A DNA stretch of 49,329 nucleotides, taken from positions 174,147 through 223,475 of the forward strand of contig JAUJNI010000003.1 of the NCBI GenBank assembly GCA_030446465.1, given 5' to 3'. Shown piece after piece: positions 1 through 7,847 of the stretch. A program made the translations under genes and the position numbers. Below the pieces are notes generated by a model. It ran no database searches. It worked only from the letters and a program-made list of their open reading frames with translations, and had not been told where the DNA came from. Positions within the stretch are counted from its first letter, which is position 1. Every line of letters begins with the position of its first letter. Source of the DNA: Actinomycetota bacterium. GTDB taxonomy: Bacteria > Actinomycetota > CADDZG01 > WHSQ01.

Positions 1-447
1 GACGGCTTCGAGGTCATCGAGCAACGGGGCGGCGGGCTCGGCGAGAGACTTGCGGGTGCCTTCGAGGATGTCGGCGGCATGTCGCTCGTAATAGGGATGG
101 ACACTCCTCAGGTGACGCCCGGGTTGCTCAACCGTTGCATGGCCCGCCTCGAAGAGCACTCGATTGACGCCGTCTTGGGCCACGCGTTGGACGGAGGCTA
201 CTGGGCACTGGGATTGAGGGAACCTCAACCGGGCGTCTTCGAGGGGGTTCCGATGAGCACGCAGTTCGCCGGGGTCGTTCAGGCTCAGAAGCTCTCCGAC
301 CTGAACCTTCGCTGGAGCAGCCTGCCCTTTTTGCGCGACGTCGATCACTTCGCGGATGCGATTGCCGTCGCGCAGCAAGGTCCGCACACGCACTTTTCGT
401 CCACGTTGGCGAAGGTGAAAACGGGGGTGGAGGCCCGCTGCGCATGA
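1..447 (+). CDS. DUF2064 / TIGR04282-like glycosyltransferase, 3' part
   Basis: The reading frame is open from base 1, so the gene starts upstream of the window and about 148 codons are seen. The N-terminal visible part reads GGLGERLAGAFEDV and then LVIGMDTPQVTP, the pattern of the DUF2064 (TIGR04282, selenodomain-associated transferase 1) family of nucleotide-diphospho-sugar-transferase fold proteins. The GMDTP segment corresponds to the acidic metal/nucleotide-sugar site of that fold, and the later LDGGYWALGL is also typical. Its substrate is not known. The stop overlaps the next start by four bases (ATGA), so it is translationally coupled to the methyltransferase, a pairing consistent with a small-molecule glycosylation/methylation operon. 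An internal ATG at 79 is not the real start, because homology extends in front of it. Confidence 0.8.
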   Translation, partial: DGFEVIEQRGGGLGERLAGAFEDVGGMSLVIGMDTPQVTPGLLNRCMARLEEHSIDAVLGHALDGGYWALGLREPQPGVFEGVPMSTQFAGVVQAQKLSDLNLRWSSLPFLRDVDHFADAIAVAQQGPHTHFSSTLAKVKTGVEARCA

Positions 448-1034
448 GCCGCACTCAACTGGTATGCGACGACGGCTCGATCATTGTGCTGGATGTCCAC
501 CGTTTCATGTGCGCTGCGACGCCCGAGGAGAAGAGGCTGTTGGCCAAAGCCACCTCGCCGGTGCTCGACATTGGATGCGGACCCGGACGCCACGTGCTGG
601 CCCTGGCTTACTCGGGCAAGATTGCGTTGGGGATCGACCCCGCGCCCAGCGCGGTGGCCCTTGCCCATCATCGTGGCGCAACGGTGATTCAGCGTTCGGT
701 CTTCGAGCATCTGCCGGCCACCGGCCGGTGGAACTCCGTGCTTCTTCTGGACGGGAATATCGGCATCGGTGGCGATCCCGTAGCCCTGTTGACGAGGGTC
801 GCAGAGCTGCTCTCTTACGGCGGTGTCGCGTTCGTCGAGCTCGAGGCTCCCGGAGTAGCCACTTCGCTGCTACGAGCACGGATTCAAACCGGAGGCAAGG
901 TCACCGGGTTCTTCGCGTGGGCGCGGGTCGGGGCGGATGACATAAGGCGGGTCGGCGCCCGCGGCGGACTCACGTTGGATGAGCTGTGGAGCGTGGGTCC
1001 GAGATGGTTCGCCAGCCTTCGAAGGGCTCTGTGA
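444..1034 (+). CDS. class I SAM-dependent methyltransferase
   Basis: A protein of 196 residues. Residues about 38-48 (SPVLDIGCGPGRH) are the glycine-rich motif I that binds S-adenosylmethionine, followed by an acidic strand end (ALGIDPAP) that would contact the ribose, and LLLDGNIGIGGDP in the motif IV position. This is a compact class I fold with no extra domain; the methyl acceptor cannot be read from the sequence. The ATG overlaps the stop of the upstream DUF2064 gene, so the two form one operon. The last 50 or so codons, plus about 20 bases after the stop, are repeated at 8107-8295 as a fragment. The stop is followed by unrelated sequence, so the original downstream neighbour may have been lost. 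Confidence 0.85.
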   Translation: MSRTQLVCDDGSIIVLDVHRFMCAATPEEKRLLAKATSPVLDIGCGPGRHVLALAYSGKIALGIDPAPSAVALAHHRGATVIQRSVFEHLPATGRWNSVLLLDGNIGIGGDPVALLTRVAELLSYGGVAFVELEAPGVATSLLRARIQTGGKVTGFFAWARVGADDIRRVGARGGLTLDELWSVGPRWFASLRRAL

Positions 1035-1212
1035 CGCTCCAGCGAGCTCCCAATCGGGATTCCGCCAACAGGCCCGCCACGACGATGACTGTGGCTGCGC
1101 CCATGAGCAGGGGGCGAACGCGGCGGCGGGCGAGGGCAATGGCGAGCACGACGGCGCCGAGGGACGCGGTCCCGTACCGTAAGAACAGCCCGGCGCCGAT
1201 CTGCTCCGACAA
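970..1212 (-). CDS. possible small membrane protein or remnant
   Basis: A minus-strand frame of 80 codons (TTG start; the frame is open back to about 1307) that overlaps the last 65 bases of the methyltransferase gene. Residues about 9-27 and 32-50 are two convincing hydrophobic segments separated by an arginine-rich loop (ARRRVRP), which is not what a chance antisense frame usually gives. The C-terminal part lies inside the repeated block also present at 8143-8295, where the same minus-strand frame is also open. I do not recognise a family. It could be the 5' remnant of a membrane protein gene fused by rearrangement to the methyltransferase end, or a chance frame. Confidence 0.2.
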   Translation of the reverse strand: MSEQIGAGLFLRYGTASLGAVVLAIALARRRVRPLLMGAATVIVVAGLLAESRLGARWSVTEPFEGWRTISDPRSTAHPT

Positions 1213-1504
1213 GACGCTGACCGGGCATTGATGATCCCAGGCAGCTGTCTGTCGGCCTCCGCGTCTCGTCGACCTGCGCCGGTGCGGATATCGTCGATTA
1301 GGACCCGGTTAAGGCTGATGTCCGAGGGATGCGCCGCCCTCGGATGGGTGCGTGGATGACACGGAAGGATTCGAACCGGTACCAACGCTGCCGCGGCAAA
1401 TGGTGGGCTGTTGGCATGAGTCCCGGCGCCGGGGGTGGGGGGAAGAGGGGGATTCGTTTCTATAAACCCGAGGCGGTTCAGTGGCTCACTCGGGAGCGAG
1501 CATG
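1035..1504. other. gene-poor stretch in front of the IS21 element
   Basis: No confident gene. It contains the membrane-like minus-strand frame described separately, and a stretch at 1353-1377 that on the minus strand looks like the 3' end of a tRNA (T-loop TTCGAAT, ending TCCA) but has no pairing T-stem and no body. A plus-strand frame from about 1329 (ending in residues FYKPEAVQWLTRERA) would, in the uninterrupted target DNA, have stopped a few codons past the IS insertion point. I cannot assign it to a family. Confidence 0.4.
1500..1504. repeat. target-site duplication of the IS21 element, left copy
   Basis: GCATG directly before the left IS end; the same five bases follow the right end at 3672-3676. 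Five bases is within the range known for the IS21 family and shows that the element arrived by transposition at this site. Confidence 0.85.
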
Positions 1505-1555
1505 TGTCGACGCCGGGTGAAAACTGAGCACTTTCCGCCGGTCGAAAACTGCGCG
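1505..1555 (+). repeat. left terminal repeat of IS21 element
   Basis: Begins TGTCGACGCCGG. It contains unit 1 (1513-1530) and unit 2 (1537-1554) of the 18-bp repeat, which pair with the two units of the right end in inverted orientation with a few mismatches. Expected to be bound by IstA. Confidence 0.9.
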
Positions 1556-1627
1556 ATTTCCATCGCTTGAGCAGTCCATCGACCGAGTCTCAGGTCAGTC
1601 CATGACGACCGATCTGAGGAGGAAGGG

Positions 1628-2854
1628 GTGTACTCAGTGCATGACTGGGCCGAGGTCCACCGGCTCCACCACCGGGAGGGGTGGTCGAAGACCGCTATAG
1701 CCAGAAGGTTCTCGATGTCGCGCAACACCGTCGACCGCCTCCTGAGGCTTCAAGAGCCACCGTGCTACGAGCGCCGCGTCAAGGGCTCGCTGCTGGATCC
1801 GTTCAAGCGAGACATCGCCGAGATGCTCGACACCGATGCCGAGGCGCCGGCGACGGTGATCCTCGAGCACCTCCATGCGCGCGGCTACGAGGGTCGCATC
1901 ACGATCCTCAAGGACTACCTGAAGCAAGAGCGCCCTCGCTATCTGGCCCGGCGCAGCTTCCAGCGCACCAGCTACATCCCCGGCGAGATCGGCCAGTTCG
2001 ACTGGTGGGACCTGCCGATCCAGATCCCGGTGGGCAAGGAGCGCTTCCGCAGGCCGCACGGGCTGGTGGCGACGCTGCCGCATTCGGCCGCGCACGAAAC
2101 GGTGTTCACGTTCACCAAGACAATGGGCGACTTCTGCCCCGCGTTCATGGGAACGCTCGAGCGCTTCGGCGGTGTGCCCACAGCCGGCGTGTTCGACAAC
2201 GACTCGTCGATCATCGCGACTGGATCGGGCAAGAACGCGGTGCTGCACGACGAGGTCGCCGCGCTGTTCGGGCAGCTCGCTCTCAAGCCGATCATCTTGG
2301 AGAAGGAGCGCCCGGAATCCAAGGGCCAGGTCGAGCGCACCGTCGGCTACCTGGAGCGCAGCTTCCTGCCGCTGCGGAGCTTCGAGTGCATCGAGGACCT
2401 CCAGGACCAGCACGACACATGGGCGCGCGACAAGGCCCATCCCCGCCATCACCGCCGCGTCGGAGCACGGGTGGCCGACGCCTACAACGTCGAGCGCGGC
2501 TACCTGCACCCGCTACCTGACCCTCGACCCGACACCGACTTCCGCTTCGAGACAAGGGCGACCAAGGACCTGTTCATCCGGGTCTCGGGCGCCGACTACT
2601 CGATCCCGCCGGGACTCAGCGGACGGCGCCTGGCGGTCCGCACCTCGTTGCATGAAGTCGTCGTCTACCTTGAAGGTTCCGAGATCGCCCGCCACTCACG
2701 AAGCTACGTGCCGGCCGACGTCGTGCTCGATCCGACACATGCTCGTGCCCTGAGGCTGTCGCGGGAGGCCACCAACCACCTGGCGTCAGGTGACGTTGAG
2801 CTCGAGGCCCCCGACCTGTCGCGCTATGACGAGCTCATCGGGGCGTTGACGTGA
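1628..2854 (+). CDS. istA: IS21-family transposase IstA
   Basis: A protein of 408 residues starting at GTG with a strong GAGGAGGAAGG ribosome-binding site upstream. Residues about 10-42 form a helix-turn-helix (WSKTAIARRFSMSRNTVDRL) for end recognition. The retroviral-integrase-type catalytic core has D125 (GQFDWWD), D190 (VFDND) and E230 (RPESKGQVER), the complete DDE triad that performs strand transfer. The C-terminal region (about 310-400) resembles the Mu-transposase C-terminal domain. It works with the ATPase IstB, whose gene overlaps the istA stop. Length and motif order match intact family members. Confidence 0.95.
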   Translation: MYSVHDWAEVHRLHHREGWSKTAIARRFSMSRNTVDRLLRLQEPPCYERRVKGSLLDPFKRDIAEMLDTDAEAPATVILEHLHARGYEGRITILKDYLKQERPRYLARRSFQRTSYIPGEIGQFDWWDLPIQIPVGKERFRRPHGLVATLPHSAAHETVFTFTKTMGDFCPAFMGTLERFGGVPTAGVFDNDSSIIATGSGKNAVLHDEVAALFGQLALKPIILEKERPESKGQVERTVGYLERSFLPLRSFECIEDLQDQHDTWARDKAHPRHHRRVGARVADAYNVERGYLHPLPDPRPDTDFRFETRATKDLFIRVSGADYSIPPGLSGRRLAVRTSLHEVVVYLEGSEIARHSRSYVPADVVLDPTHARALRLSREATNHLASGDVELEAPDLSRYDELIGALT

Positions 2855-3618
2855 GCACGGTCGCATCCGAGGTCGCCTACCTATCGCGCGCCCTCAAGGC
2901 GCCGCGCGTCCCCGAGGCGGCCCGGGTGCTGGCCGAACGGGCGCGTGACGAATCGTGGGACTACGAGGCCTATCTCGCCGCGGTGCTGTCTGAGGAGGTC
3001 AGCTCGCGTGAAACGCATGGTGGCCAGGCTCGCGTCAAGCGCGCCCGCTTTCCTCAGGTCAAGACCCTCGACGACTTCGATTTCACCTTCCAGCGCTCGA
3101 TCAAGCGCCAGCAGATCGCTCATCTCGCCCAGCTCGACTTCTTGGCCGAGGCCAAGAACGTCGTTTTCTTGGGCCCACCGGGGACGGGCAAGACCCACCT
3201 CGCGATCGCACTCGGGGTCCAGGCCGCCCGTCGCGGTCACCGGGTCGCGTTCGCAACCGCCCATGAATGGGTGTTGCGCCTCGGTGAGGCCAAGCGAGCG
3301 GGCCGTCTTGACGGCGAGCTCGAACGACTTGGGCGCACGCCTTTGGTGATCTGCGACGAGGTCGGCTACATCCCCTTCGATCCCGAGGCGGCAGCGTTGT
3401 TCTTCGCTCTGGTCAGCTCCCGCTACGAGCGCTCGTCGCTCATCGTCTCGTCCAACAAGACCTTCTCCGCGTGGCCGGAGATCTTCGGCGATGCCGTCGC
3501 CGTCGCAGCGATGGTCGACCGGCTCGTCCACCACGCCGAGGTCATCCTGCTCAAGGGCGACAGCTATCGGCTGAAGGGCAAGCACAAGGAGGTGATGGGA
3601 TCCGAGAACACCCGCTAG
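2851..3618 (+). CDS. istB: IS21-family helper ATPase IstB
   Basis: A protein of 255 residues of the AAA+ DnaA/DnaC-like group that assists IstA in target selection and strand transfer. The Walker A motif GPPGTGKT lies at residues 108-115 and Walker B (PLVICDEVGYIPF) at about 164-176; a sensor-1-like SSNKTFSAW follows. The GTG start overlaps the istA TGA by four bases (GTGA), the usual translational coupling in IS21 elements. The right terminal repeat begins directly after the stop. It looks intact. Confidence 0.95.
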   Translation: MSTVASEVAYLSRALKAPRVPEAARVLAERARDESWDYEAYLAAVLSEEVSSRETHGGQARVKRARFPQVKTLDDFDFTFQRSIKRQQIAHLAQLDFLAEAKNVVFLGPPGTGKTHLAIALGVQAARRGHRVAFATAHEWVLRLGEAKRAGRLDGELERLGRTPLVICDEVGYIPFDPEAAALFFALVSSRYERSSLIVSSNKTFSAWPEIFGDAVAVAAMVDRLVHHAEVILLKGDSYRLKGKHKEVMGSENTR

Positions 3619-3620
3619 AC

Positions 3621-3671
3621 CGCGCAGTTTTCAACCGGCGATTCCCGCGCAGTTTTCGACCGGCGTTGACA
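3621..3671 (-). repeat. right terminal repeat of IS21 element
   Basis: The inverted counterpart of the left end. Read on the minus strand it begins TGTCAACGCCGG and carries two 18-bp units (GGTCGAAAACTGCGC core) spaced like those of the left end. Confidence 0.9.
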
Positions 3672-3676
3672 GCATG
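3672..3676. repeat. target-site duplication of the IS21 element, right copy
   Basis: GCATG directly after the right end of the element, matching 1500-1504. Confidence 0.85.
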
Positions 3677-3884
3677 CCAAGATTGATGAGTCTATATTTT
3701 GTCGCCTGGACGCTAGCCTCAAAGAGGCTGGCCAGTAATTCCGGACTTACGGCTCGTCTACCTCTGTGGAGACGCGCTACGGCGTCGCACCAATAGAGTT
3801 CGGGGCGTCAATACTGCCGCGGCAAAGCTATTAGCTTCAATCTCTTCGGGGTCTGTCCGAAGGTGGAAATTTCGTCCCTCCGAT
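3677..3884. other. non-coding stretch after the IS21 element
   Basis: No gene seen. It has a small perfect hairpin at 3712-3732 (arms of AGCCTC with AAA loop) without a T-run, and the 13-mer CTGCCGCGGCAAA at 3814-3826, which also occurs at 1388-1400 on the other side of the IS element. GC is lower than in the respiratory operons. Confidence 0.4.
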
Positions 3885-3999
3885 TCAGTCAACACCTACC
3901 TGGAGCTCGGCAGCTATCGAGGCGCGGCCGACCTCTGCGGGTCGATCACAAAACCGTGAAACGGCTCGTGCAGCGGTGGCGGGCGGGTGAGCGCACGCG
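3885..3999 (+). pseudogene. remnant of a second IS21-like istA (N-terminal part)
   Basis: The plus strand reads TYLELGSYRGAADLCG and, after a one-base slip near 3940, VDHKTVKRLVQRWRAGER. This is the N-terminal helix-turn-helix region of another IS21-family transposase subgroup, split over two frames. No catalytic core follows and the reading frames collapse after about 3999, so only a fragment of roughly 40 codons survives. It is different from the IstA of the neighbouring intact element (which has a WSKTAIARRF helix-turn-helix), so it records an older insertion at the same place. Confidence 0.6.
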
Positions 4000-4096
4000 G
4001 CGTGGCCTTGATGGCGGTTGCAACATCGAGGTCGGATCACACCGGCGATCTTTGCTCTGTCGCAGGCGGCGGGCTCCCGTCGTAGCCATGGTTGAT

Positions 4097-5634
4097 TTAC
4101 GAGCGTGGAGGTGCAAGGACAATATATGCTGTCCCGGAAGCGGCTCGAGATCGGTGCCCGGCTTCTGGCGCTCCACCAATCACGTCGTCGCGAGCATCGC
4201 CGTTCACGTCCGGTAAAGCGGACACCGACCAACCGAAGAAGTCAAACTTGCTCTCTCCGTCGACACGGTATCCTTTGCGAAGCTTGCCAACGTAAACAGA
4301 TGAGTCAGAGGTCTTACCCGGAACGACGTACACGGACCCGGACTCCGTCCTGCCATTGTTGCTCGCAAAGGGGGCTCCGAGAACGGCTTCATCACGGCCA
4401 TCATTATTAATATCGCCAACTACTGACACTGACGTTCCCGTTGCGTCAAAGGGTGTCGCTCCACTAATGCGGTAACCGCTCCCCTCAAGTGAACGAATAC
4501 TCACGGTGGAGGTCTCGTCTCGACCGAAGACTATTACGGCTGATCCTGATCGATCAAGCCCACCCACTGACGCACCTGGTGCGCCAACGAGAAGGTCGTC
4601 TCGGCCATCTCCATTCGTATCACCGCCCCCTGCTACTGCGCTACCGAAGTCCTCGCTTGCTGTGGCGCCTGCGATCTTGAAGCCCCTTTCGCCAAGGGAC
4701 GCCAGGTCCACAGTGGACGACGCGGTCCCTCCAAAGAGAACATATGCTGAACCCCTCCTATCGAAATATCTGGCAGGGGCTCCTACGATCAAGTCATCGA
4801 TTCCGTCGCTATTAACGTCGCCAGCGCCCGCCACACTCCAACCAGTTGTTTTCTCTGGCTTCTCGCCATCGATGCGATATCCCTACCTGTCAGTCTCTGC
4901 AGGTCTACCGGGCTAGTAGACACTCGACCGAACACAACATAAGCGGACCCGGAGTAGCCTCGCCCATGTCGGCCCGCCAACGGTGCACCGAGCGCGACGT
5001 CAGCTAGTCCATCTCTATTGACATCCCCGATACCCGCAACCGACGAACCCGCGTAACTCTTAACTCCTGAGCCCTCAATTCGAAAACCTTCACTCCCAAT
5101 ATCGGCGAGGTGAACTGCAGACGTGTCTCGGGCCTTGCCGAAGACGACATACGCGGTCCCGGCATTGGTCCGTGACGAAGCGTCGGCCCAGGGGGCACCT
5201 ACGATCACATCATCGAGACCGTCTCCGTTGACATCACCAGCTCCTGCCACAGAAAACCCGGTGAAGTCTCCTGGCTCGGCACCTTTGATGAGAAACCCGC
5301 CATCGCCGAGATCGCGCAAGTCCACCTTGCGAAAGAAGGGCCCGAAGACAACATACGCCCGCCCGAGGTTGACCCTGCCATCGTTGCCCGATGTTCCTAC
5401 GATGACATCTCCAGCCCCATCTCCATTGACGTCGCCCGCGCTGCTCACCGAGGTTCCTGCATTGTCGTAGCGGTGGGCACCGTCAATAGGGACATCGTTC
5501 CGGTCGCGGAGGTCCGTGCTGGCCATTGCGTTCTGGACTCGGCGCTCCCGAACCTCGGGAGATGCCCCAGACGGGCTCATGCCCAGCAGGGGGACAATCA
5601 AGATCAACCCCAGAGCCGTTCTTTTCCGTCTCAT
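4097..5634 (-). pseudogene. secreted FG-GAP (integrin-alpha-like) seven-repeat beta-propeller, frameshifted
   Basis: The ATG at 5634 overlaps the stop of the upstream gene (ATGA) and is followed by a signal peptide (MRRKRTALGLILIVPLLG). Seven FG-GAP repeats follow, each about 64 residues with a calcium-binding-loop pattern like AGDVNGDGLDDVIVGAP. Repeats 1-3 are in one frame and repeats 4-7 in another. Near 4880-4886 the frame breaks at LTGRDIA; adding one base to the GGG run (CCC on the plus strand, 4881-4883) restores GYRIDGEKPEKTTGWSVAGAGDV and joins the frames. Seven repeats make one complete seven-bladed propeller, so the two pieces are clearly one protein of about 512 residues. As written, translation stops at 4789. 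Proteins of this kind act outside the cell in adhesion or ligand binding; the ligand is unknown. The break may be true decay or a base-calling error. Confidence 0.85.
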
Positions 5635-6257
5635 TCCAGCGTCAAATGAAAGGTCCAAACAGCATCCTGGTCATTGGCCGATCCCTCTACGTCATCCCAT
5701 TTCCCAAAGATCTCAAGGTACAGGTGTCCCTTCCTATGGGGCAACCGAAAGACTGCGTCGTAGATGACATCGCCGTCCACAGTTCTCTTAACCAGCTCAT
5801 GTGACACCGACTGCCCCGGTCCTCGCGGAGTCCCATTGCGTTCTACCTCTCTCCAGCGGTGAATACGCAGCTGCTTGGGGATCTGTGCCTTGTAAAGGCG
5901 CACTCGCGCCTTTCGACCAGACCAAGCGGGGCGCGCTCTGGGAAAGTCTTGCGTTGTATCGACGCACTGAGTGCCGAAAAGACCAGGCTCTCCCGTGGCT
6001 CTAGTCCAGCAGTACGTTCCAAGCTGACCCCGTTGGGTAGTCGTCGCGCTCACCAGCCGCGTCTTGGGGGGCTCGTGATCATGTGCGTGGGCAGATCCAG
6101 AGAAAGACAGCAACAAACCCATCAAGAGAGTTAGCGTGGCTCGACGACCGTCTTTCTCCTCACGCTCAAGGTCGCTCAAAGGTGCGCCTGAATATTCGCG
6201 AGACGCGATGATCGCGCTCCTCCGTACCCCAACCCCAATTCGCGAAGCAACCGGCAT
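5631..6257 (-). CDS. secreted protein of unknown function
   Basis: At most 208 residues. A signal-peptide-like stretch (RRATLTLLMGLLLSFSGSAHA) begins about 38 residues in, so the annotated start at 6257 is probably too long; a TTG at about 6179 is a closer candidate, but no clear ribosome-binding site decides it. The mature part begins HDHEPPKTRL and has a QRGQLGTYCW segment and a second cysteine (TQCVDTT) that could form a disulfide, then a beta-rich end (DAVWTFHLTLE). I have seen the G-x-x-G-(T/S)-Y-C-W pattern in actinobacterial secreted proteins but know no function. Its stop overlaps the start of the FG-GAP propeller gene by four bases, so the two are translationally coupled and likely work together at the cell surface. 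Confidence 0.6.
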   Translation of the reverse strand: MPVASRIGVGVRRSAIIASREYSGAPLSDLEREEKDGRRATLTLLMGLLLSFSGSAHAHDHEPPKTRLVSATTTQRGQLGTYCWTRATGEPGLFGTQCVDTTQDFPRARPAWSGRKARVRLYKAQIPKQLRIHRWREVERNGTPRGPGQSVSHELVKRTVDGDVIYDAVFRLPHRKGHLYLEIFGKWDDVEGSANDQDAVWTFHLTLE

Positions 6258-6396
6258 CCACCAGATCCGATACCCGCAAACCGCGGAGTTCCCATCGGCT
6301 TGCCGAACACCCAGGGCTGACGTGGACGTGCAAATAAGGTCTGACTTTCCAGACCAATCAGCGTCTCGGATGTCGACTCCCGGCGGAACACGTCCA
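6258..6396. other. gap between two minus-strand genes
   Basis: Short minus-strand frames run through this stretch (for example one reading VFGKPMGTPRFAGIGSGG) but none has a convincing start or family. It could be the damaged 5' part of the secreted-protein gene or plain spacer. Confidence 0.3.
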
Positions 6397-6675
6397 CTAT
6401 CGACTCCTTCTCAGCGAGCTCCTTCTGGAACTCTCTCGCTGAGAGAGCACATGCAGCAACCAGAAAACGATTCCAGCTGCCACTATTCCTGCCATTAGCG
6501 CTATGACCATTCCCACGGCGCCGTTTTCACCGCTATACCGTACGAGAACACTGTCCGACCAACTCTCGCATTTCCCGCCCCCGGTCGTATCCGCGCACTG
6601 GCTCGTCCCTCCCGTTGGGAAGAAGAGAGCCATGACAAATAAACCGATTACTGCAGCGACAAGTTTTGCTCTCAC
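6397..6675 (-). CDS. small membrane protein, unknown
   Basis: 92 residues from a GTG start. Residues about 4-22 (KLVAAVIGLFVMALFFP) are a signal peptide or first membrane segment; a short outer loop with two cysteines (SQCADTTGGGKCESW) follows, which could form a disulfide; a second membrane segment (about 53-76, GMVIALMAGIVAAGIVFWLL) is followed by a basic, serine-rich cytoplasmic tail (RESSRRSSLRRSR). This positive tail supports an inside C-terminus. It lies between the metalloprotease and the secreted-protein genes on the same strand, so it is probably part of the same surface-protein cluster. No family is recognised. Confidence 0.55.
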   Translation of the reverse strand: MRAKLVAAVIGLFVMALFFPTGGTSQCADTTGGGKCESWSDSVLVRYSGENGAVGMVIALMAGIVAAGIVFWLLHVLSQRESSRRSSLRRSR

Positions 6676-6816
6676 GATGTCATTCCTTGCTGTATGTGCT
6701 GAAGCCGACGGGCCACCGGTTCAAGAAACCCGATGATTGAAGGACCCAATCCCAGGAACATAGGGACCTCAAGCATCCGAGATCCCTTCTACCACGGGAG
6801 GGCAGCGTCCGTACCT

Positions 6817-7847
6817 TCAATACTTCCTCTCCAGCCCTTCCCAATCGCCCTTGCCAATTGTTCGCTCTGCGGTCTTGCAGGCTCTTATGAACGGATTCAT
6901 CGTGAGAGACGTGTGGGAGTCGTCATCACCTACATGGCCCATACCTAAGCTATGCCCTCTTTCGTGGGTCATGACCGCCTCCACGTCGTACTTGTCATCA
7001 CAGCGGGAGCCGGTTGGATTGTTTGTCCACACGGCCTCATACTTATTGAACTTTACGTCCGACTCCTGTATCTCGTCGTACCCAATGCGCTCGATGCCGA
7101 GATTGGTGCACTCGACCGCCAGCGTCTTCCTGCCCGATAGCGCGCCAGGTAGGTTGCCCCAAGAAACTTCACTGGCCGTGTCGCCACCGCCACAGTTTGC
7201 GTTCTCGTCGATCTCGGTCAGGCTATCCGTGGTCCCTTGGTAGGAAAACCCGGCCGAAACGTTGTCGCCATGACCGCAGACGTTCGTCACGTTAGCCATG
7301 TTCGAGCCGCCTTGTCTGAGCGCTGAAAGCGTTTCGGAAGCACCAACCTCGAACGGCCTGCTATCGGAGTTGTACCACCACCGGAGATCTTCATCGATCT
7401 TCTCGTCCTTGTCGTGAGGATTGGTGCCGTCGTTGCACTGATTGCTGCTCGATGTCGTCCCCTGGTCTTCCTCACCACCGCCAGTCTCAAGGGAGTAGTC
7501 AGGACCTACATAACCAAACTCGACCAAGCCTCCGACGTGATGAGTAATCATCAGTTCTTCGGCGCCAAGAGTGTCCCCGAGCGCGTCTGTGACAACGAGA
7601 GCCTCTGCATATATTGAATGGCCCTCCTCGGGAACGACAGCCCCGATCTCATGGTCCCTGACTAGCCGGTTTCGAGATCGCACACATCAACAGAAACAGG
7701 ATTTGGAAGCGTTGACGCGTCTATGGGAGCGTTGCCTTCACACACCGCTAAGGGCGCCGGCATAGAGGCGGTCAGTGCCGACACCGGCTGACTCATCTGA
7801 ACTACGACCATTACAAGAGGAATTGCCCACCTTCCACGGATGTTCAC
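6817..7847 (-). pseudogene. secreted metzincin-type zinc metalloprotease, frameshifted near its N-terminus
   Basis: The catalytic part has HERGHSLGMGH at about 6966-6934, the full HExxHxxGxxH zinc site of metzincins, with a likely Met-turn (SLTMNP) 22 residues after the first histidine. Upstream the protein has many Asp and Cys residues and no other named domain. The best start is the GTG at 7845-7847, seven bases after AAGGAG, giving a signal peptide (RGRWAIPLVMVVVQMSQPVSA) and a mature start that runs to VSVDVCDLETG and a stop at 7662. The catalytic frame takes over in the overlap 7662-7683 (RLVRDHEIGAVV). One missing base there would join them, so I read this as one gene with a one-base deletion. 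Alternatively a shorter, leaderless protein starts at GTG 7683. Substrate unknown. Confidence 0.75.

Larger units (their letters stand above)
1505..3671 (+). mobile_element. complete IS21-family insertion sequence
   Basis: A 2167-bp element with terminal dinucleotides TG and CA, terminal inverted repeats, a 5-bp direct target duplication (GCATG), and two overlapping genes istA and istB in the canonical order. Each end carries two copies of an 18-bp unit close to GCCGGTCGAAAACTGCGC, as known for multiple terminal repeats (transposase-binding sites) of IS21 relatives. Both genes are open with all catalytic motifs present, so the element looks active or recently active. It sits at the left side of a decayed, lower-GC accessory region. 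Confidence 0.95.

Noticed and set aside
1353-1377. Minus-strand sequence like a tRNA 3' end (T-loop TTCGAAT, CCA end)
   Set aside because: The T-stem halves do not pair and no anticodon arm or 5' acceptor strand is found. At most an old attachment-site trace.
3712-3732. Hairpin as a terminator after the IS21 element
   Set aside because: Short stem and no T-run on either side.
1388-3826. 13-mer CTGCCGCGGCAAA on both sides of the IS21 element (1388-1400, 3814-3826)
   Set aside because: The copies are not at the IS ends and the core is a GC-rich palindrome that can recur by chance.
3863-4216. Open plus-strand frame of 117 codons
   Set aside because: Only a short part resembles a transposase and the rest is antisense to the FG-GAP gene end, so it is not an intact gene.
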